Below, piece by piece: positions 9,151-17,620 of a stretch of DNA of 64,000 bases. The translations under genes and the position numbers were made by a program. Under the pieces are notes generated by a model. That model was not told the origin of the DNA. It saw nothing but the letters and a program-made list of their open reading frames with translations, and made no database searches. The stretch comes from JAAXKN01 sp036261625 (GTDB lineage Bacteria > Bacteroidota > Ignavibacteria > Ignavibacteriales > SURF-24): assembly GCA_036261625.1 (NCBI GenBank), contig DATAKL010000047.1, positions 1-64,000 on the forward strand. The letters run 5' to 3'. The stretch's first letter is position 1. The number at the start of each line of letters is the position of its first letter.

Positions 9151-9206
9151 GTATAAATTATGCCGGATATTGTTCGCGCAAATCCTTTTTTACGCATAAT
9201 TTATAC
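9151..9206. promoter_or_regulatory. 13-bp perfect inverted repeat upstream of the beta-barrel gene
   Basis: GTATAAATTATGC (9151-9163) and GCATAATTTATAC (9194-9206) are exact reverse complements separated by 30 bases. They lie just upstream of the ribosome site of the minus-strand beta-barrel gene. They could be a regulator binding site, a promoter embedded in a repeat, or a leader RNA stem. No regulator can be assigned from the sequence. Confidence 0.45.
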
Positions 9207-9218
9207 CTTGTTTATTTT

Positions 9219-9243
9219 ACGGAGCGGCACTTTGCCGCTCCGT
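9219..9243. terminator. GC-rich hairpin, second copy
   Basis: An 11-bp stem (ACGGAGCGGCA / TGCCGCTCCGT) with a CTT loop is identical in its core to the hairpin at 8566. On the plus strand it is followed by seven T residues. On the minus strand it lies 26 bases past the stop of the first FmdE gene and would end or attenuate that transcript. Confidence 0.6.
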
Positions 9244-9268
9244 TTTTTTAGATCTAATAAAGCACTTT

Positions 9269-9901
9269 TTACTTCGATGCGCAGTCAATACAAACTTGTT
9301 TGCCGCCTTTTATTCTTCCATATTCTTCAACTGTCATTTCCCCGCATTCCTCACACACAAAACCAGCGAAACTGTCCTTGCGCGGTTCAAGTTTATAATC
9401 AAACACTTCAGAAATATTTAACAGCATTTCCTGTGGTGCGTTCATTACTTTTGCAATCAGGGGATCAACGACTTCATTCGGCACTTTGCTTGCAGGTATT
9501 CCCTTCTCTCTGTAGTCTTTAAAAAATGCGGTTTGTTTATTGGCAAGCATAGCTTCAGCTTTAGGAGTAACGCGTACGGCTTTTCCGCTTGCCCTGTTTA
9601 CAAGCGTTACAGCCCATTTACCCTTGTGAGTTTTCTTAATGTTGCCTTTCCCGAATGTTGTGCCCATTATTACCTGAAGACCGTCTCCAAAACATGTAGC
9701 GCAGTGGTCTTCGCCGAGATCTATGAAAGCAACTAATTGCCCGTCTGCTGCTCTATCAACGCCTAGCGTATTCATTGCTGCGGCGCCAACTCTTAAGCCC
9801 ATCGGCATTGCCGGGCATTTATGGCCATGAAACTTTTGCCCGAACTCTAACCATTCTTGTGGATTCACTCCCGCAGGGCGTGTTTTCTCATTGTTTAACA
9901 T
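9269..9901 (-). CDS. FmdE-domain protein with C-terminal zinc ribbon (copy 1)
   Basis: The first 150 residues carry the FmdE signature: FHGHKCPAMPMG, EDHCATCFGDGLQ and GTTFGKGN. These give Cys/His ligands for a metal site. The C-terminus ends in a CEEC...CIDC zinc ribbon (about residues 183-207). The family is named after a gene beside molybdenum formylmethanofuran dehydrogenase in methanogens, but its biochemical role is unsettled. A second copy (11813-12460) lies in the same minus-strand run, with a porin and a TSUP permease between. Soluble, cytoplasmic. A metal- or thiol-binding accessory function is inferred. Confidence 0.85.
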   Translation of the reverse strand: MLNNEKTRPAGVNPQEWLEFGQKFHGHKCPAMPMGLRVGAAAMNTLGVDRAADGQLVAFIDLGEDHCATCFGDGLQVIMGTTFGKGNIKKTHKGKWAVTLVNRASGKAVRVTPKAEAMLANKQTAFFKDYREKGIPASKVPNEVVDPLIAKVMNAPQEMLLNISEVFDYKLEPRKDSFAGFVCEECGEMTVEEYGRIKGGKQVCIDCASK

Positions 9902-9918
9902 TTTATTTTACTCCGTTT

Positions 9919-10923
9919 TTAATTAAAGAAATATTGTATTTGTAAGGTTGTCAGTACATTTGTTTTGTCTGATGTAAACTGAAATTTATTATCTAAAGAA
10001 AGTTTTATATCATTTTTCTTTATCAAATATGAGAACCCGGTTACATACCAGGGGTCGTCAACTGTGCCAGGATTTAAGTCGTTAAGCTTTTCAATTGAAA
10101 GCGTAACCAAAGTCTTTTCAGCAAAAAGATAATCGGCGAGTGCATAAAAACCGAAAGCTTTTTGGTTTCCAAGATGAGTTTCAATGTATTCGGATTGTAG
10201 TTCGAAATTGCCAAGGTTTAATTTTTCTTCAAAGCCAAAGCGAAAATCACTGCCGGTAAAGGAAATGTTATTTCCATAAATTTTACCGAATTGCAAATGA
10301 TGAACTTTCCGGTAGGAAAGGTTATAGCCCAGTTCAACTTTTGAATCGGAATTGTTTAGAATCAATAAATTTCCGCGGTTTACGTAAAGAAAATTCCTTT
10401 GATTTGAAACAGTATTAGCGCCGTTACCGTTGAAAAAACCAAAACTGAAAGTACCGGTCTTGCTATCGCCATATTTAACTTCAACTCCAATGTCTCTTGC
10501 CATAGTTTCTGCGGCTGGAACAAGCGCATTGACAACATCTGCTCTTTCATCGAGCGGTATGGCAAAATCCGGCTGCTTTCTTTGCAGGTTGAAATCAGGC
10601 ACAAACTGTCCGGCTGTAGCCTCAAAATTGTTCAGTTTATAATTTACAAGAACATCCTGCAGCAGAAATTGATATTTAACCTGCTGATGAAAATTAGCCT
10701 GCAGCTTATAACTCCAATTGCCTTCATCTGTCAGTAATAAACCAGTTGCCCAAAACTTGGCTCTTCTTACAGTGAAGTTTGTTTGATCCAAATAGTTATC
10801 CGAAAAACGGTATTGCAAATAGCCGTTCCAGATAACTTTCTGCTTTGCTGTAGAAATTGAACTTAAAAAAAGCAAGACTATGAATGTAATAATGGATTTT
10901 ACTCCATGGTATTCTGTAAACAC
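9919..10923 (-). CDS. Outer-membrane porin (phosphate-selective porin O/P type)
   Basis: After a signal peptide (LLFLSSISTAK) come the features of the OprO/OprP family: an early WNGYLQYRFS, then RRAKFWATGLL, a long barrel with alternating strands, and a terminal aromatic run (LQIQYFFN). It may pass oxyanions or sulfur compounds, given the adjacent TSUP transporter, but the specificity is not visible. The start is uncertain. The frame opens at a GTG (10923), while a GGAG lies further in (around 10900) with no ATG at the right distance. Confidence 0.75.
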   Translation of the reverse strand: MFTEYHGVKSIITFIVLLFLSSISTAKQKVIWNGYLQYRFSDNYLDQTNFTVRRAKFWATGLLLTDEGNWSYKLQANFHQQVKYQFLLQDVLVNYKLNNFEATAGQFVPDFNLQRKQPDFAIPLDERADVVNALVPAAETMARDIGVEVKYGDSKTGTFSFGFFNGNGANTVSNQRNFLYVNRGNLLILNNSDSKVELGYNLSYRKVHHLQFGKIYGNNISFTGSDFRFGFEEKLNLGNFELQSEYIETHLGNQKAFGFYALADYLFAEKTLVTLSIEKLNDLNPGTVDDPWYVTGFSYLIKKNDIKLSLDNKFQFTSDKTNVLTTLQIQYFFN

Positions 10924-11019
10924 TTTGTATAAACCCTCATATTTTTTTTATTTCTCAGACTACCTTTGAGGAAGCACTGAGAATCACGGAAAGCTAAATC
11001 CGGGACCATATTAAATACT

Positions 11020-11799
11020 TCAGATTGTGACTAATTTAATTAATATTTGTCCAGCCAGCGCCCACATTATAAAGCCCAGCCCTGCCTTTATCATTTTTGG
11101 TTTTATCCTCAGGCTGAATCTTGCCCCCAGGTTTCCGCCAATGAGAACTGCAATACCGGCTACTGCAATCAAGGGATAATCGAGTTTGTGAGATGCTGCA
11201 TGCCCGATTATTCCTGCAAGCGCCGAGAATGATATAATCAAATGCGACGAACCGGCTGCTGACTTCATAGGATATTTGAGAATATATGTCATGAATGGAA
11301 CAATCAATACGCCGCCGCCTACACCAAGTAAACCGGAGATAATTCCTACTGCAAAACTAAATACAACAATTAAGACATACTTTGAAGCTGATAACACCGG
11401 AATTGTTTCATCATCCGTATCATTCCCTTTTTGCCAATAAGTATAAATCATCCTTGCGCCAAGGATCAAAAGAAAAAACACAAACAACCACAATAACGCG
11501 TTTTGATTTACTTGTTTTGCAAATACACCGCCCAAAAAAGCTCCAAGAACAATACCCGGCACAAACATGAAAGATGCTTTCATGTCTATCATCTTATTAC
11601 GGTAAAAAACATAGCCGGCGGAAACCGAAGTTATCAGGTTCAGCACTAAGGATGTTGAGGTGGAAATCAGTACCGGGAACCCAAGCAAAATAAGCAGCGG
11701 AGAGTAAACCGACCCACCGCCCTGTCCAAACATTGAGAAGACAAATGCAAGGACGAAAGAAAATATTACCGCCATCAGAAGAGCGCTGTTGAAATCCAT
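11020..11799 (-). CDS. TSUP (TauE/SafE) family membrane transporter
   Basis: This 259-residue protein has about eight hydrophobic helices and the repeated TSUP signature: FSMFGQGGGSVYSPLLI in the first half and GLLGVGGGVLIVPFM in the second. The family moves sulfite, sulfonates, thiosulfate and related organosulfur anions across the cytoplasmic membrane. It lies 13 bp after the second FmdE gene and upstream of the porin, suggesting an inner/outer membrane pair for the same solute. The exact substrate and direction are inference. Confidence 0.88.
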   Translation of the reverse strand: MDFNSALLMAVIFSFVLAFVFSMFGQGGGSVYSPLLILLGFPVLISTSTSLVLNLITSVSAGYVFYRNKMIDMKASFMFVPGIVLGAFLGGVFAKQVNQNALLWLFVFFLLILGARMIYTYWQKGNDTDDETIPVLSASKYVLIVVFSFAVGIISGLLGVGGGVLIVPFMTYILKYPMKSAAGSSHLIISFSALAGIIGHAASHKLDYPLIAVAGIAVLIGGNLGARFSLRIKPKMIKAGLGFIMWALAGQILIKLVTI

Positions 11800-11812
11800 T
11801 TTTCAGTCTCTC

Positions 11813-12460
11813 CTACTTATTGCTCTTTGAGATTAGCGGATTTGGCAAATGAATTACTGTTTCTTCCGATTCTCTTTCGGAACAGGAGATACAGACTTTC
11901 TTACCGTCTTTTACACGCAAGTATCTTTCAAATGTATACTCGCCGCATACTTCGCATTTAGCTTTATTAAAAGAGCCTTTAACCGGAGTGTATTTGAAAT
12001 CCGGAAGTACAGTTACATTAAAAAGTTCACTATCAGAAGCATTGAGCACAATATCAATAATGTCTTTTCTTACTTCTTCGGGAATTTCAGTTGGCTCTAA
12101 ACCCTGTTTACGGTATTTGAAGAATTCGTGAGGGGCAAGTTTATCCTGGAATTCATTTTTGAGCGCAATTCTAACAGCAGATTCTTTTCCCGGATACCAG
12201 AAGATTGCAGCTACTTTCCCGTAGTTCAGTCTTTCTATCATGCCTTTGCCGAAAGTTGCTCCTGTAGCAGACATAATGCCGTCCTGCATGCAGCCCTGCG
12301 GGTGGCCCACACCCATCTCAGAAAACACGTGCATTTCGTGGTTAAGGCTTTTTTCCACTCCCAAATTCTCTAATGCAAGAACACCCATTCTATAGCCAAT
12401 CGGCATAAAAGGGCATCTGTGCCCATGGAACTCAAAGGTCCACTCCGGTAAATTAAACAT
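11813..12460 (-). CDS. FmdE-domain protein with C-terminal zinc ribbon (copy 2)
   Basis: This is a paralogue of the gene at 9269. It has FHGHRCPFMPIGYRMG near the N-terminus, HPQGCMQDGI, GATFGKG, and a CEVC...CISC zinc ribbon (about residues 171-196). The region after the domain (KYRKQGLEPTEIPEEV) matches copy 1 in pattern (DYREKGIPASKVPNEV). It is the first gene after the TetR regulator, with an operator-like palindrome about 20 bp upstream of its start, so it is probably the lead gene of the TetR-controlled set. Function as for copy 1: metal-binding, otherwise unknown. Confidence 0.85.
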   Translation of the reverse strand: MFNLPEWTFEFHGHRCPFMPIGYRMGVLALENLGVEKSLNHEMHVFSEMGVGHPQGCMQDGIMSATGATFGKGMIERLNYGKVAAIFWYPGKESAVRIALKNEFQDKLAPHEFFKYRKQGLEPTEIPEEVRKDIIDIVLNASDSELFNVTVLPDFKYTPVKGSFNKAKCEVCGEYTFERYLRVKDGKKVCISCSERESEETVIHLPNPLISKSNK

Positions 12461-12480
12461 TATTTATTTTCCTTATATTA

Positions 12481-12494
12481 AGTAAACGATTACT
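12481..12494. promoter_or_regulatory. Probable TetR operator (between tetR and FmdE gene)
   Basis: AGTAA-ACGA-TTACT is a 5-4-5 palindrome just upstream of the second FmdE gene. The same spacing and half-sites occur upstream of the tetR gene itself at 13126-13139. Confidence 0.6.
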
Positions 12495-12515
12495 TACTTT
12501 TGTAAACAAATTTTT

Positions 12516-13106
12516 TTATTTTTTTATGGTTTTTATTATCAGTGAATACATTCTATGGCAGAAGTTGTCGACGTTCATACTGCTTTTGTTCAGAATCATT
12601 TCAATGTTGAATGTTATAGGAATACCCATGTAAAGCATTGCCACATCCTCAGGGTTTATATTCATATCCCATAGACCTTCGGATACTCCATCTTTTACCA
12701 TTTTTATAATAAACTGTTTCTGTTCTGAAAGTATCTGGTTTAACTTTTCCTTCAGCTCTTTATCGCCCAGGTGTGTTGCCTCGGAGAACAAAAGTATTGT
12801 AATGCCCCTGTTATTCTTCAGATATTTAACATTAAAGCAGAGATAATTAAACAATTTTTCATCGGCTTTAACAGGGCTAAAGGCAATGGCCCGCAGAGAT
12901 CCCACTAAATCCTCAGCAACATCGTCCATAATTCCCTTAATTATATCCCGCTTGGTTGAAAAGTGGCGGAAAATAGCGCCTTCGGTAAAACCTATTCTCT
13001 GGGCCAGTTTACGGGTAGAAAGATTATGCAGACCCTCGTCGGCAATTATATCCAGAACCGCCTTCTTAATCTGTTCCTGCCTGGTGTCTGTAGTTTCTCT
13101 TGACAT
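12516..13106 (-). CDS. TetR/AcrR-family transcriptional regulator
   Basis: The N-terminal helix-turn-helix is typical: about residues 10-55, with LSTRKLAQRIGFTEGAIFRHFSTKRDI. The C-terminal ligand domain is about 140 residues and lacks a recognisable specificity motif. The gene lies directly upstream of the FmdE-TSUP-porin-FmdE genes. Near-identical palindromes lie in its own upstream region and in front of the FmdE gene, consistent with an autoregulated repressor of this cluster. The inducer is unknown. Confidence 0.9.
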   Translation of the reverse strand: MSRETTDTRQEQIKKAVLDIIADEGLHNLSTRKLAQRIGFTEGAIFRHFSTKRDIIKGIMDDVAEDLVGSLRAIAFSPVKADEKLFNYLCFNVKYLKNNRGITILLFSEATHLGDKELKEKLNQILSEQKQFIIKMVKDGVSEGLWDMNINPEDVAMLYMGIPITFNIEMILNKSSMNVDNFCHRMYSLIIKTIKK

Positions 13107-13125
13107 GCTGATAATTTATTTATTT

Positions 13126-13139
13126 AGTAATCACTTACT
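13126..13139. promoter_or_regulatory. Probable TetR operator (tetR upstream region)
   Basis: AGTAA-TCAC-TTACT has the same half-sites and 4-bp spacer as the site at 12481. It lies about 20 bp upstream of the tetR start, with further TTACTTAC repeats alongside, which fits autoregulation. Confidence 0.6.
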
Positions 13140-13271
13140 TACAAACTTACTAAAGAAAGAATAACTTGTCAAGTATAATTCAAACAATTTTTATTAATTT
13201 AAATAAATTTTTCCCCCGGCCAATGGCTATATAGGTTAGCCTGAGAGAGGTTCTACCCATTTTGAGCATTT

Positions 13272-13295
13272 GAAGCCGGTTATATTCCCGGCTTC
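13272..13295. terminator. Hairpin downstream of the CcdA-type gene
   Basis: GAAGCCGG and CCGGCTTC pair across an 8-base loop, five bases beyond the stop of the CcdA-like gene. The T-rich side is on the plus strand, so termination on the minus strand would be weak. Confidence 0.45.
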
Positions 13296-13300
13296 TTCAT

Positions 13301-13999
13301 TTAGTAAGATGTTATTAAATATATCCCCCCAAAAATAACCAGGACTCCGCAGACACGTTTAATCCAAAGTATAGTTTTAGATTCTTCAGTCCAGTTCAGG
13401 TACTTTTGCACCTTGCCGGTTAAGGTACCAGCTCCTACGATAACGGAACAATGCCCTATGCCGAAAGCCATGAGAAAAACAACGGCCAGGAAATAATTAG
13501 TCTGAGCAGTCTGAAAAACAACCCCTAAGACAGGCGCCATATAAGCAAATGTGCATGGGCCCAGGGCCAGTCCGAAGAGAAGTCCAAGGATTAAAGCAGC
13601 CAGCAAGCCCTTGGTTCCGGTTCTGCGTAGGCCCGCTGTGTTCCAGTCAAGTCTGATTATGCCAAGAAGATATAACCCCACAAGAAAGAATATTCCGGCA
13701 ACAAGATAGTTACCCACACCTCCGATATCGCCCATGAGCCTTCCAAGGGAAGCTGTGATTACCCCGATTACTGCAATTGTAATTAGGATGCCGACAGAAA
13801 AGACCAGGGAGACACTGAAGGTTCTTGAGATTGGAACATTTCCCTGAGAACTTATAAATCCGACTACAAGAGGAATACTTGACAAATGGCATGGGGAAAG
13901 GAGTATAGATAATACTCCCCATGCGAAAGACGACAATATTGCCAGCCACAGGCTGCCTGACATGGCATTATACAGGGTTATAAATATACTGTCTACCAT
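13301..13999 (-). CDS. ccdA: CcdA/DsbD-type thiol-disulfide membrane transporter
   Basis: The 232-residue protein has six hydrophobic helices and the paired cysteines of the CcdA/DsbD transmembrane domain: LLSPCHLSSIP in the first helix and ALGPCTFAYMAP in the fourth. It carries reducing equivalents from cytoplasmic thioredoxin to periplasmic partners. The gene follows a secreted thioredoxin by one base (TGAAATG), so that thioredoxin is the likely partner. In this block it probably feeds electrons to periplasmic thiols used by the adjacent redox, cytochrome or permease proteins. Confidence 0.9.
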   Translation of the reverse strand: MVDSIFITLYNAMSGSLWLAILSSFAWGVLSILLSPCHLSSIPLVVGFISSQGNVPISRTFSVSLVFSVGILITIAVIGVITASLGRLMGDIGGVGNYLVAGIFFLVGLYLLGIIRLDWNTAGLRRTGTKGLLAALILGLLFGLALGPCTFAYMAPVLGVVFQTAQTNYFLAVVFLMAFGIGHCSVIVGAGTLTGKVQKYLNWTEESKTILWIKRVCGVLVIFGGIYLITSY

Positions 14000-14000
14000 T

Positions 14001-14402
14001 TCATCCCTTTTTGTTTACAGGTTTCAATCCTCTGCTTATAAGCAGCTTATTGATCTCGCTTTCAGGGTAAAACCCCTCATGACGGAAAAACTCTTTCCCA
14101 TTGCCATCAAGAAATACTTGTGTGGGTATAAGTTTAATTCCATACTTCTCAGCATATTGCCTTTGCTCTTCCTTCCATACATCATAGAAAATAACCTTAA
14201 CCTGCTCTCCGTAATTTTTCTCAACTGCTTTCATCACGGGCTGCATCTGCCTGCAAGGTATGCAGTTGACAGAACCTAATTCAATAAATGTTACCTTAGC
14301 TATAGATTTTTTTGCCTGTTTTTTCTTAGGGCTGCCGGCCTGCGCAAAAGCCAAAGTTGTAACGATAGTGAGGCTTACTGCAATAATTAATAATTTTCGC
14401 AT
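14001..14402 (-). CDS. Periplasmic thioredoxin-like protein
   Basis: A signal peptide (TTLAFAQ, about residues 14-21) is followed by a thioredoxin fold of about 100 residues. The active site is NCIPCRQM instead of the usual WCGPC, and the cis-proline region is KLIPTQVF. The fold ends with the thioredoxin-like FFRHEGFYPESEI. It would exchange disulfides in the periplasm and is coupled to the CcdA-like transporter, whose start lies one base past its stop. The ribosome site AAGGAG lies about ten bases before the ATG. Confidence 0.9.
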   Translation of the reverse strand: MRKLLIIAVSLTIVTTLAFAQAGSPKKKQAKKSIAKVTFIELGSVNCIPCRQMQPVMKAVEKNYGEQVKVIFYDVWKEEQRQYAEKYGIKLIPTQVFLDGNGKEFFRHEGFYPESEINKLLISRGLKPVNKKG

Positions 14403-14421
14403 GATAACAGTTCTCCTTATT

Positions 14422-14658
14422 TTATGCTTGTTTCAGGAATTGCAGGATTTGTTCGTCTTTTGGTATTATACCGCTTGAAACAACCTTTTCATTTACCACC
14501 AGGCCAGGGGTCATCAGAATTCCATACTTCATTATCTCAGGAATATCCTCAACTTTTTCTACTGCGGCATCAATATTATTTTTCGAAAGAACTTCCCTTA
14601 CCTTTGCTTCAAGGGTTTTGCATCTGGCACAACCTGTGCCCAGTACTTTTACCACCAT
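14422..14658 (-). CDS. Small CxxC redoxin (redox-active disulfide protein 2 family)
   Basis: This 78-residue cytoplasmic protein has a thioredoxin-like fold with LGTGCARCKTLE at the N-terminus and MTPGLVVNEKVVSSG at the cis-proline region, the hallmark of the 'redox-active disulfide protein 2' family. The family is common in anaerobes and archaea beside permeases and arsenic genes. A paralogue sits in the arsenic operon here (27529-27789). The AAGGAG site is strong. The thiol partner is unknown; neighbours suggest metalloid or thiol handling. Confidence 0.9.
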   Translation of the reverse strand: MVVKVLGTGCARCKTLEAKVREVLSKNNIDAAVEKVEDIPEIMKYGILMTPGLVVNEKVVSSGIIPKDEQILQFLKQA

Positions 14659-14721
14659 TGTCTATATCTCCTTTTTTTTGATAAGATAAATCATTTTCCC
14701 TTTTTAGTAAATTTTTAACAT

Positions 14722-15072
14722 CTACCCTATTAATGCTGAAATATGATCGGCAATTTCATTTACTTTTTCCTCTGTAACAGGCGTTTTCCCTTTTACGATA
14801 TGGAAATCTGTAGTGTTTATGTGTATAAATTTATTTATTCCATTTTGCTTCATTGTAAGCTCGGCACAGTTTATCGGACATCCGTCCAAAACAATTACCT
14901 GTTCAGTTTCCTGTTTTGTATTTTCAGCAAATGCTTTATCAACAGAAAATCTGGCAAGGCACATCATTTTAGCTTTCCCGCTCTGCATAAGTTTTCTTGC
15001 CACTAAATCAGAATACGAACCGGTGTTAGATGCCCCCGAACAAGCCACTATTCCAATCTGTTTTTCATTCAT
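14722..15072 (-). CDS. DGC-domain putative zinc-binding protein
   Basis: The 116-residue protein contains the DGC motif that names its family (VIVLDGCPINCAE), an N-terminal VACSGASNTGSYSDLVAR block and a central Cys (MMCLARFSVDKA). Other conserved cysteines are spaced so that a metal site is plausible. The family is described only as putative zinc-binding. It lies between the octaheme cytochrome and the mini-redoxin, and such genes often sit beside thioredoxin-like proteins and permeases in anaerobes. No signal peptide, so cytoplasmic. Confidence 0.8.
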   Translation of the reverse strand: MNEKQIGIVACSGASNTGSYSDLVARKLMQSGKAKMMCLARFSVDKAFAENTKQETEQVIVLDGCPINCAELTMKQNGINKFIHINTTDFHIVKGKTPVTEEKVNEIADHISALIG

Positions 15073-15090
15073 ATTTTACACTTTTAATGA

Positions 15091-17562
15091 TTACCTTGTA
15101 ATATTTTTAATTTGATTATCTGCTGCTACAATTATAGCAGTCAGCAAAATTCCCGCCAGCATCAAATCATAAAGATTGTATGCTATAATGCTAAGAAAGC
15201 TAAGCTTGAAGAATAAAATTACCAGTCCGCAAAGCAGAGTTAACAATATCATAACAGATAAGGCTCCAAACATAAATTTGACTACTGATTTTTCTCTGAC
15301 ATCTTTCCATAGCTTAGAAAGCTTGAAGAGTCCCAGAAGAATAACGGCAATTGAAATGATAAAATGATTTGAATCCAGCCAAATGCGGTTGGGGAGAATG
15401 TAACTATTCAGATCTTCTTTAAATACTATAAGCAGTGCTGATAACAGGACTAATATATATATACCTGAAAGTATAAGCTTCACTTTTGCAGGACTTATTT
15501 TAACTCCCATTGAATTTAGTGCCATGCTGAAGATAAAGCTAAGAACTATTACAATTACAAACAGGCTGATTTCAGAATAAATAACGGGTTTAATTACCTC
15601 TTCCCTAAAGGCACCTGTAAAAGCCTGCAACTGACTAATCCCAAGTTTTTTGTACTGAGGCTCTGTTACAGGTTTCCCGTCCGGGCCGAATGGATACTTA
15701 ACAACTTCGGCGTTAAAAAATGATGAACCGAACGAATGGCAGTCGGTACAGCCATTTACACCCAAGGCTGCCATAGACGGCATTACGTCGTGGCTGTATT
15801 TATACACTGATGCATAAGGGGAAGATTCATAGTCCTCTTTAGGCACAGTAAAATATTCTTTTCCGCTAGTGTATACACGGTCATCATTTACCCAGACAAC
15901 TTTCTTTCCGGTTAAATCATATTTGGTATTCTTCAGATGAAGTGTTACGGATTGAATTAATGCGTCTATTTCATCAGGTTTGTTTATCTCAGGTATTTTG
16001 TCGCCATTATCATCTTTAATAATTGAAAGTAAAGGGTATTTTAAAGAATCCGAGTTGTGCATTACCCACATTGAATATATATCCTTCATTGAGGGCTGAT
16101 CGAGCCCCTTCTTCCCTTTTGTCAATATTCCGGGCCATGCGCTGTGGACAGGATTAACAGGATATATTTTCCCTTTATATCTTGCCAGCACAGGTCTTGC
16201 AGGATCAGTAGGCTCATCCTTTGCCGTAAACATATTCAGCTCACCGTAGTGATTCCAGTAATTCATATTCTGGTCATAAAATGTCCAGATATATTTCGGA
16301 GGCGGCGATATTTTAGTTCCCGGATTAAATACATCGCTCACCTGAACCAGTGCCGATTTTATGGGACGCTCTTTTATATGACAGGTCTGGCATGCTATTT
16401 TTTCCAGATGAAGCGGAGGAAGCCAGGAGTGCTTTGCAACCGGAGCATTTAAGTATCCGGTCAGGTGACAGTCCTTGCAGTCCCTTGCAGTGTTATCCAG
16501 ATCATTTCTTACATTGCCGGAAGGGTCATCTCCTTTACCGAACTGATGATTCTCTTTTCCTCTAACCCTGCTGTCAAAGGCGCTGCTGCCGGCCGGATGG
16601 CAGTCAACACATTTCAGGCCGGCTGCAAAGTGAACATCTCTTCTTGCAGAGAATGTAGTCCCTCTTTTTTTCCAGTCAGGCTTTGCGTGACAGTTCAGAC
16701 AGGTTTCGTTTCTGGGCTCTCTTACAATATGCATGGATACTTTTCCACTAGGGTCAAATTTAAGAGTGTCGTATTTAACCGATACTGTCTTATTGTCTTT
16801 AATACTGCCATCAACTTTAGCCAGGCCGGAGCCTTCTGAAGCCGCCCACCTGAAATTAAGTTTATCAAGCTGTGTATTTCGGGCTTTATAATCATATTCA
16901 GGCAAATGACAAAGCATACAATCAGCTTCGATAACCCCTGATTCAGTCCAGCGTGCCTTAAAATAATCCCCGTCAAAATTGTTATCTGCCCCTGAGGTGT
17001 AATGCTTGGAACTGTCCAACATTGTTTTGTCATAACGTTTTCCATCGCGGTCATATTCAAGCGGACCACCACCGGGGTGACATGACCCGCAGGTAGCTGT
17101 AATAAAATCGAATGAAGTCATATCGATCATTCTGGCGTTTCTATTATTTTTACGGGCAAGCTGCCGGTAGACTGGAGCCGGAGAGCACCAGTTGCCGCCG
17201 TAATTGCCAGGTGAACTGACCCACTGAAATCGGTCCTTCATTGTTTCCGGTAACTTTTCACCTCTGCCCTGCTGAAAGTGAAATCCTTCGGTTATTTTAT
17301 TATAATCGTGGCACTTGCCGCATGTCTGCCTGGGCGAGTAAGGTTTATCAGCATTAATATTGTGTACCGGATCAATGAGGTTACCTTCTTCATCATAAAG
17401 ATAAAAAGGAGGACATACACCTTTGCTGGAAGGCTCCTTTTTGATAACTGTGAAATGATTGTTAGTTCTGGAATTTCTTGTTATCTGAACCATAACTACA
17501 GCTGTAATGAAAACCACAGTCGCGGATAAAATACCGAATAATAATGTGTTTTTGTTTTGCAT
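15091..17562 (-). CDS. Membrane-anchored octaheme c-type cytochrome
   Basis: An 823-residue protein with an N-terminal membrane helix (about 7-27) and eight CxxCH haem sites, starting near residues 81, 158, 215, 288, 318, 362, 391 and 605. About four to five hydrophobic helices follow from about 660 to the end. The N-terminal block NADKPYSPRQTCGKCHDYN and the GFHFQQG that follows resemble uncharacterised multihaem proteins of metal-reducing and sulfur bacteria. The haem domain should face the periplasm and pass electrons to or from the membrane helices. The substrate is unknown. Genes for thioredoxin, CcdA, DGC protein and half-permeases flank it on the same strand. Confidence 0.88.
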   Translation of the reverse strand: MQNKNTLLFGILSATVVFITAVVMVQITRNSRTNNHFTVIKKEPSSKGVCPPFYLYDEEGNLIDPVHNINADKPYSPRQTCGKCHDYNKITEGFHFQQGRGEKLPETMKDRFQWVSSPGNYGGNWCSPAPVYRQLARKNNRNARMIDMTSFDFITATCGSCHPGGGPLEYDRDGKRYDKTMLDSSKHYTSGADNNFDGDYFKARWTESGVIEADCMLCHLPEYDYKARNTQLDKLNFRWAASEGSGLAKVDGSIKDNKTVSVKYDTLKFDPSGKVSMHIVREPRNETCLNCHAKPDWKKRGTTFSARRDVHFAAGLKCVDCHPAGSSAFDSRVRGKENHQFGKGDDPSGNVRNDLDNTARDCKDCHLTGYLNAPVAKHSWLPPLHLEKIACQTCHIKERPIKSALVQVSDVFNPGTKISPPPKYIWTFYDQNMNYWNHYGELNMFTAKDEPTDPARPVLARYKGKIYPVNPVHSAWPGILTKGKKGLDQPSMKDIYSMWVMHNSDSLKYPLLSIIKDDNGDKIPEINKPDEIDALIQSVTLHLKNTKYDLTGKKVVWVNDDRVYTSGKEYFTVPKEDYESSPYASVYKYSHDVMPSMAALGVNGCTDCHSFGSSFFNAEVVKYPFGPDGKPVTEPQYKKLGISQLQAFTGAFREEVIKPVIYSEISLFVIVIVLSFIFSMALNSMGVKISPAKVKLILSGIYILVLLSALLIVFKEDLNSYILPNRIWLDSNHFIISIAVILLGLFKLSKLWKDVREKSVVKFMFGALSVMILLTLLCGLVILFFKLSFLSIIAYNLYDLMLAGILLTAIIVAADNQIKNITR

Positions 17563-17620
17563 AAGCCGGATGCCGCCTTAATTTTTAATAATAGTTTTTT
17601 GTACAGGTTTAATAAAAGGC

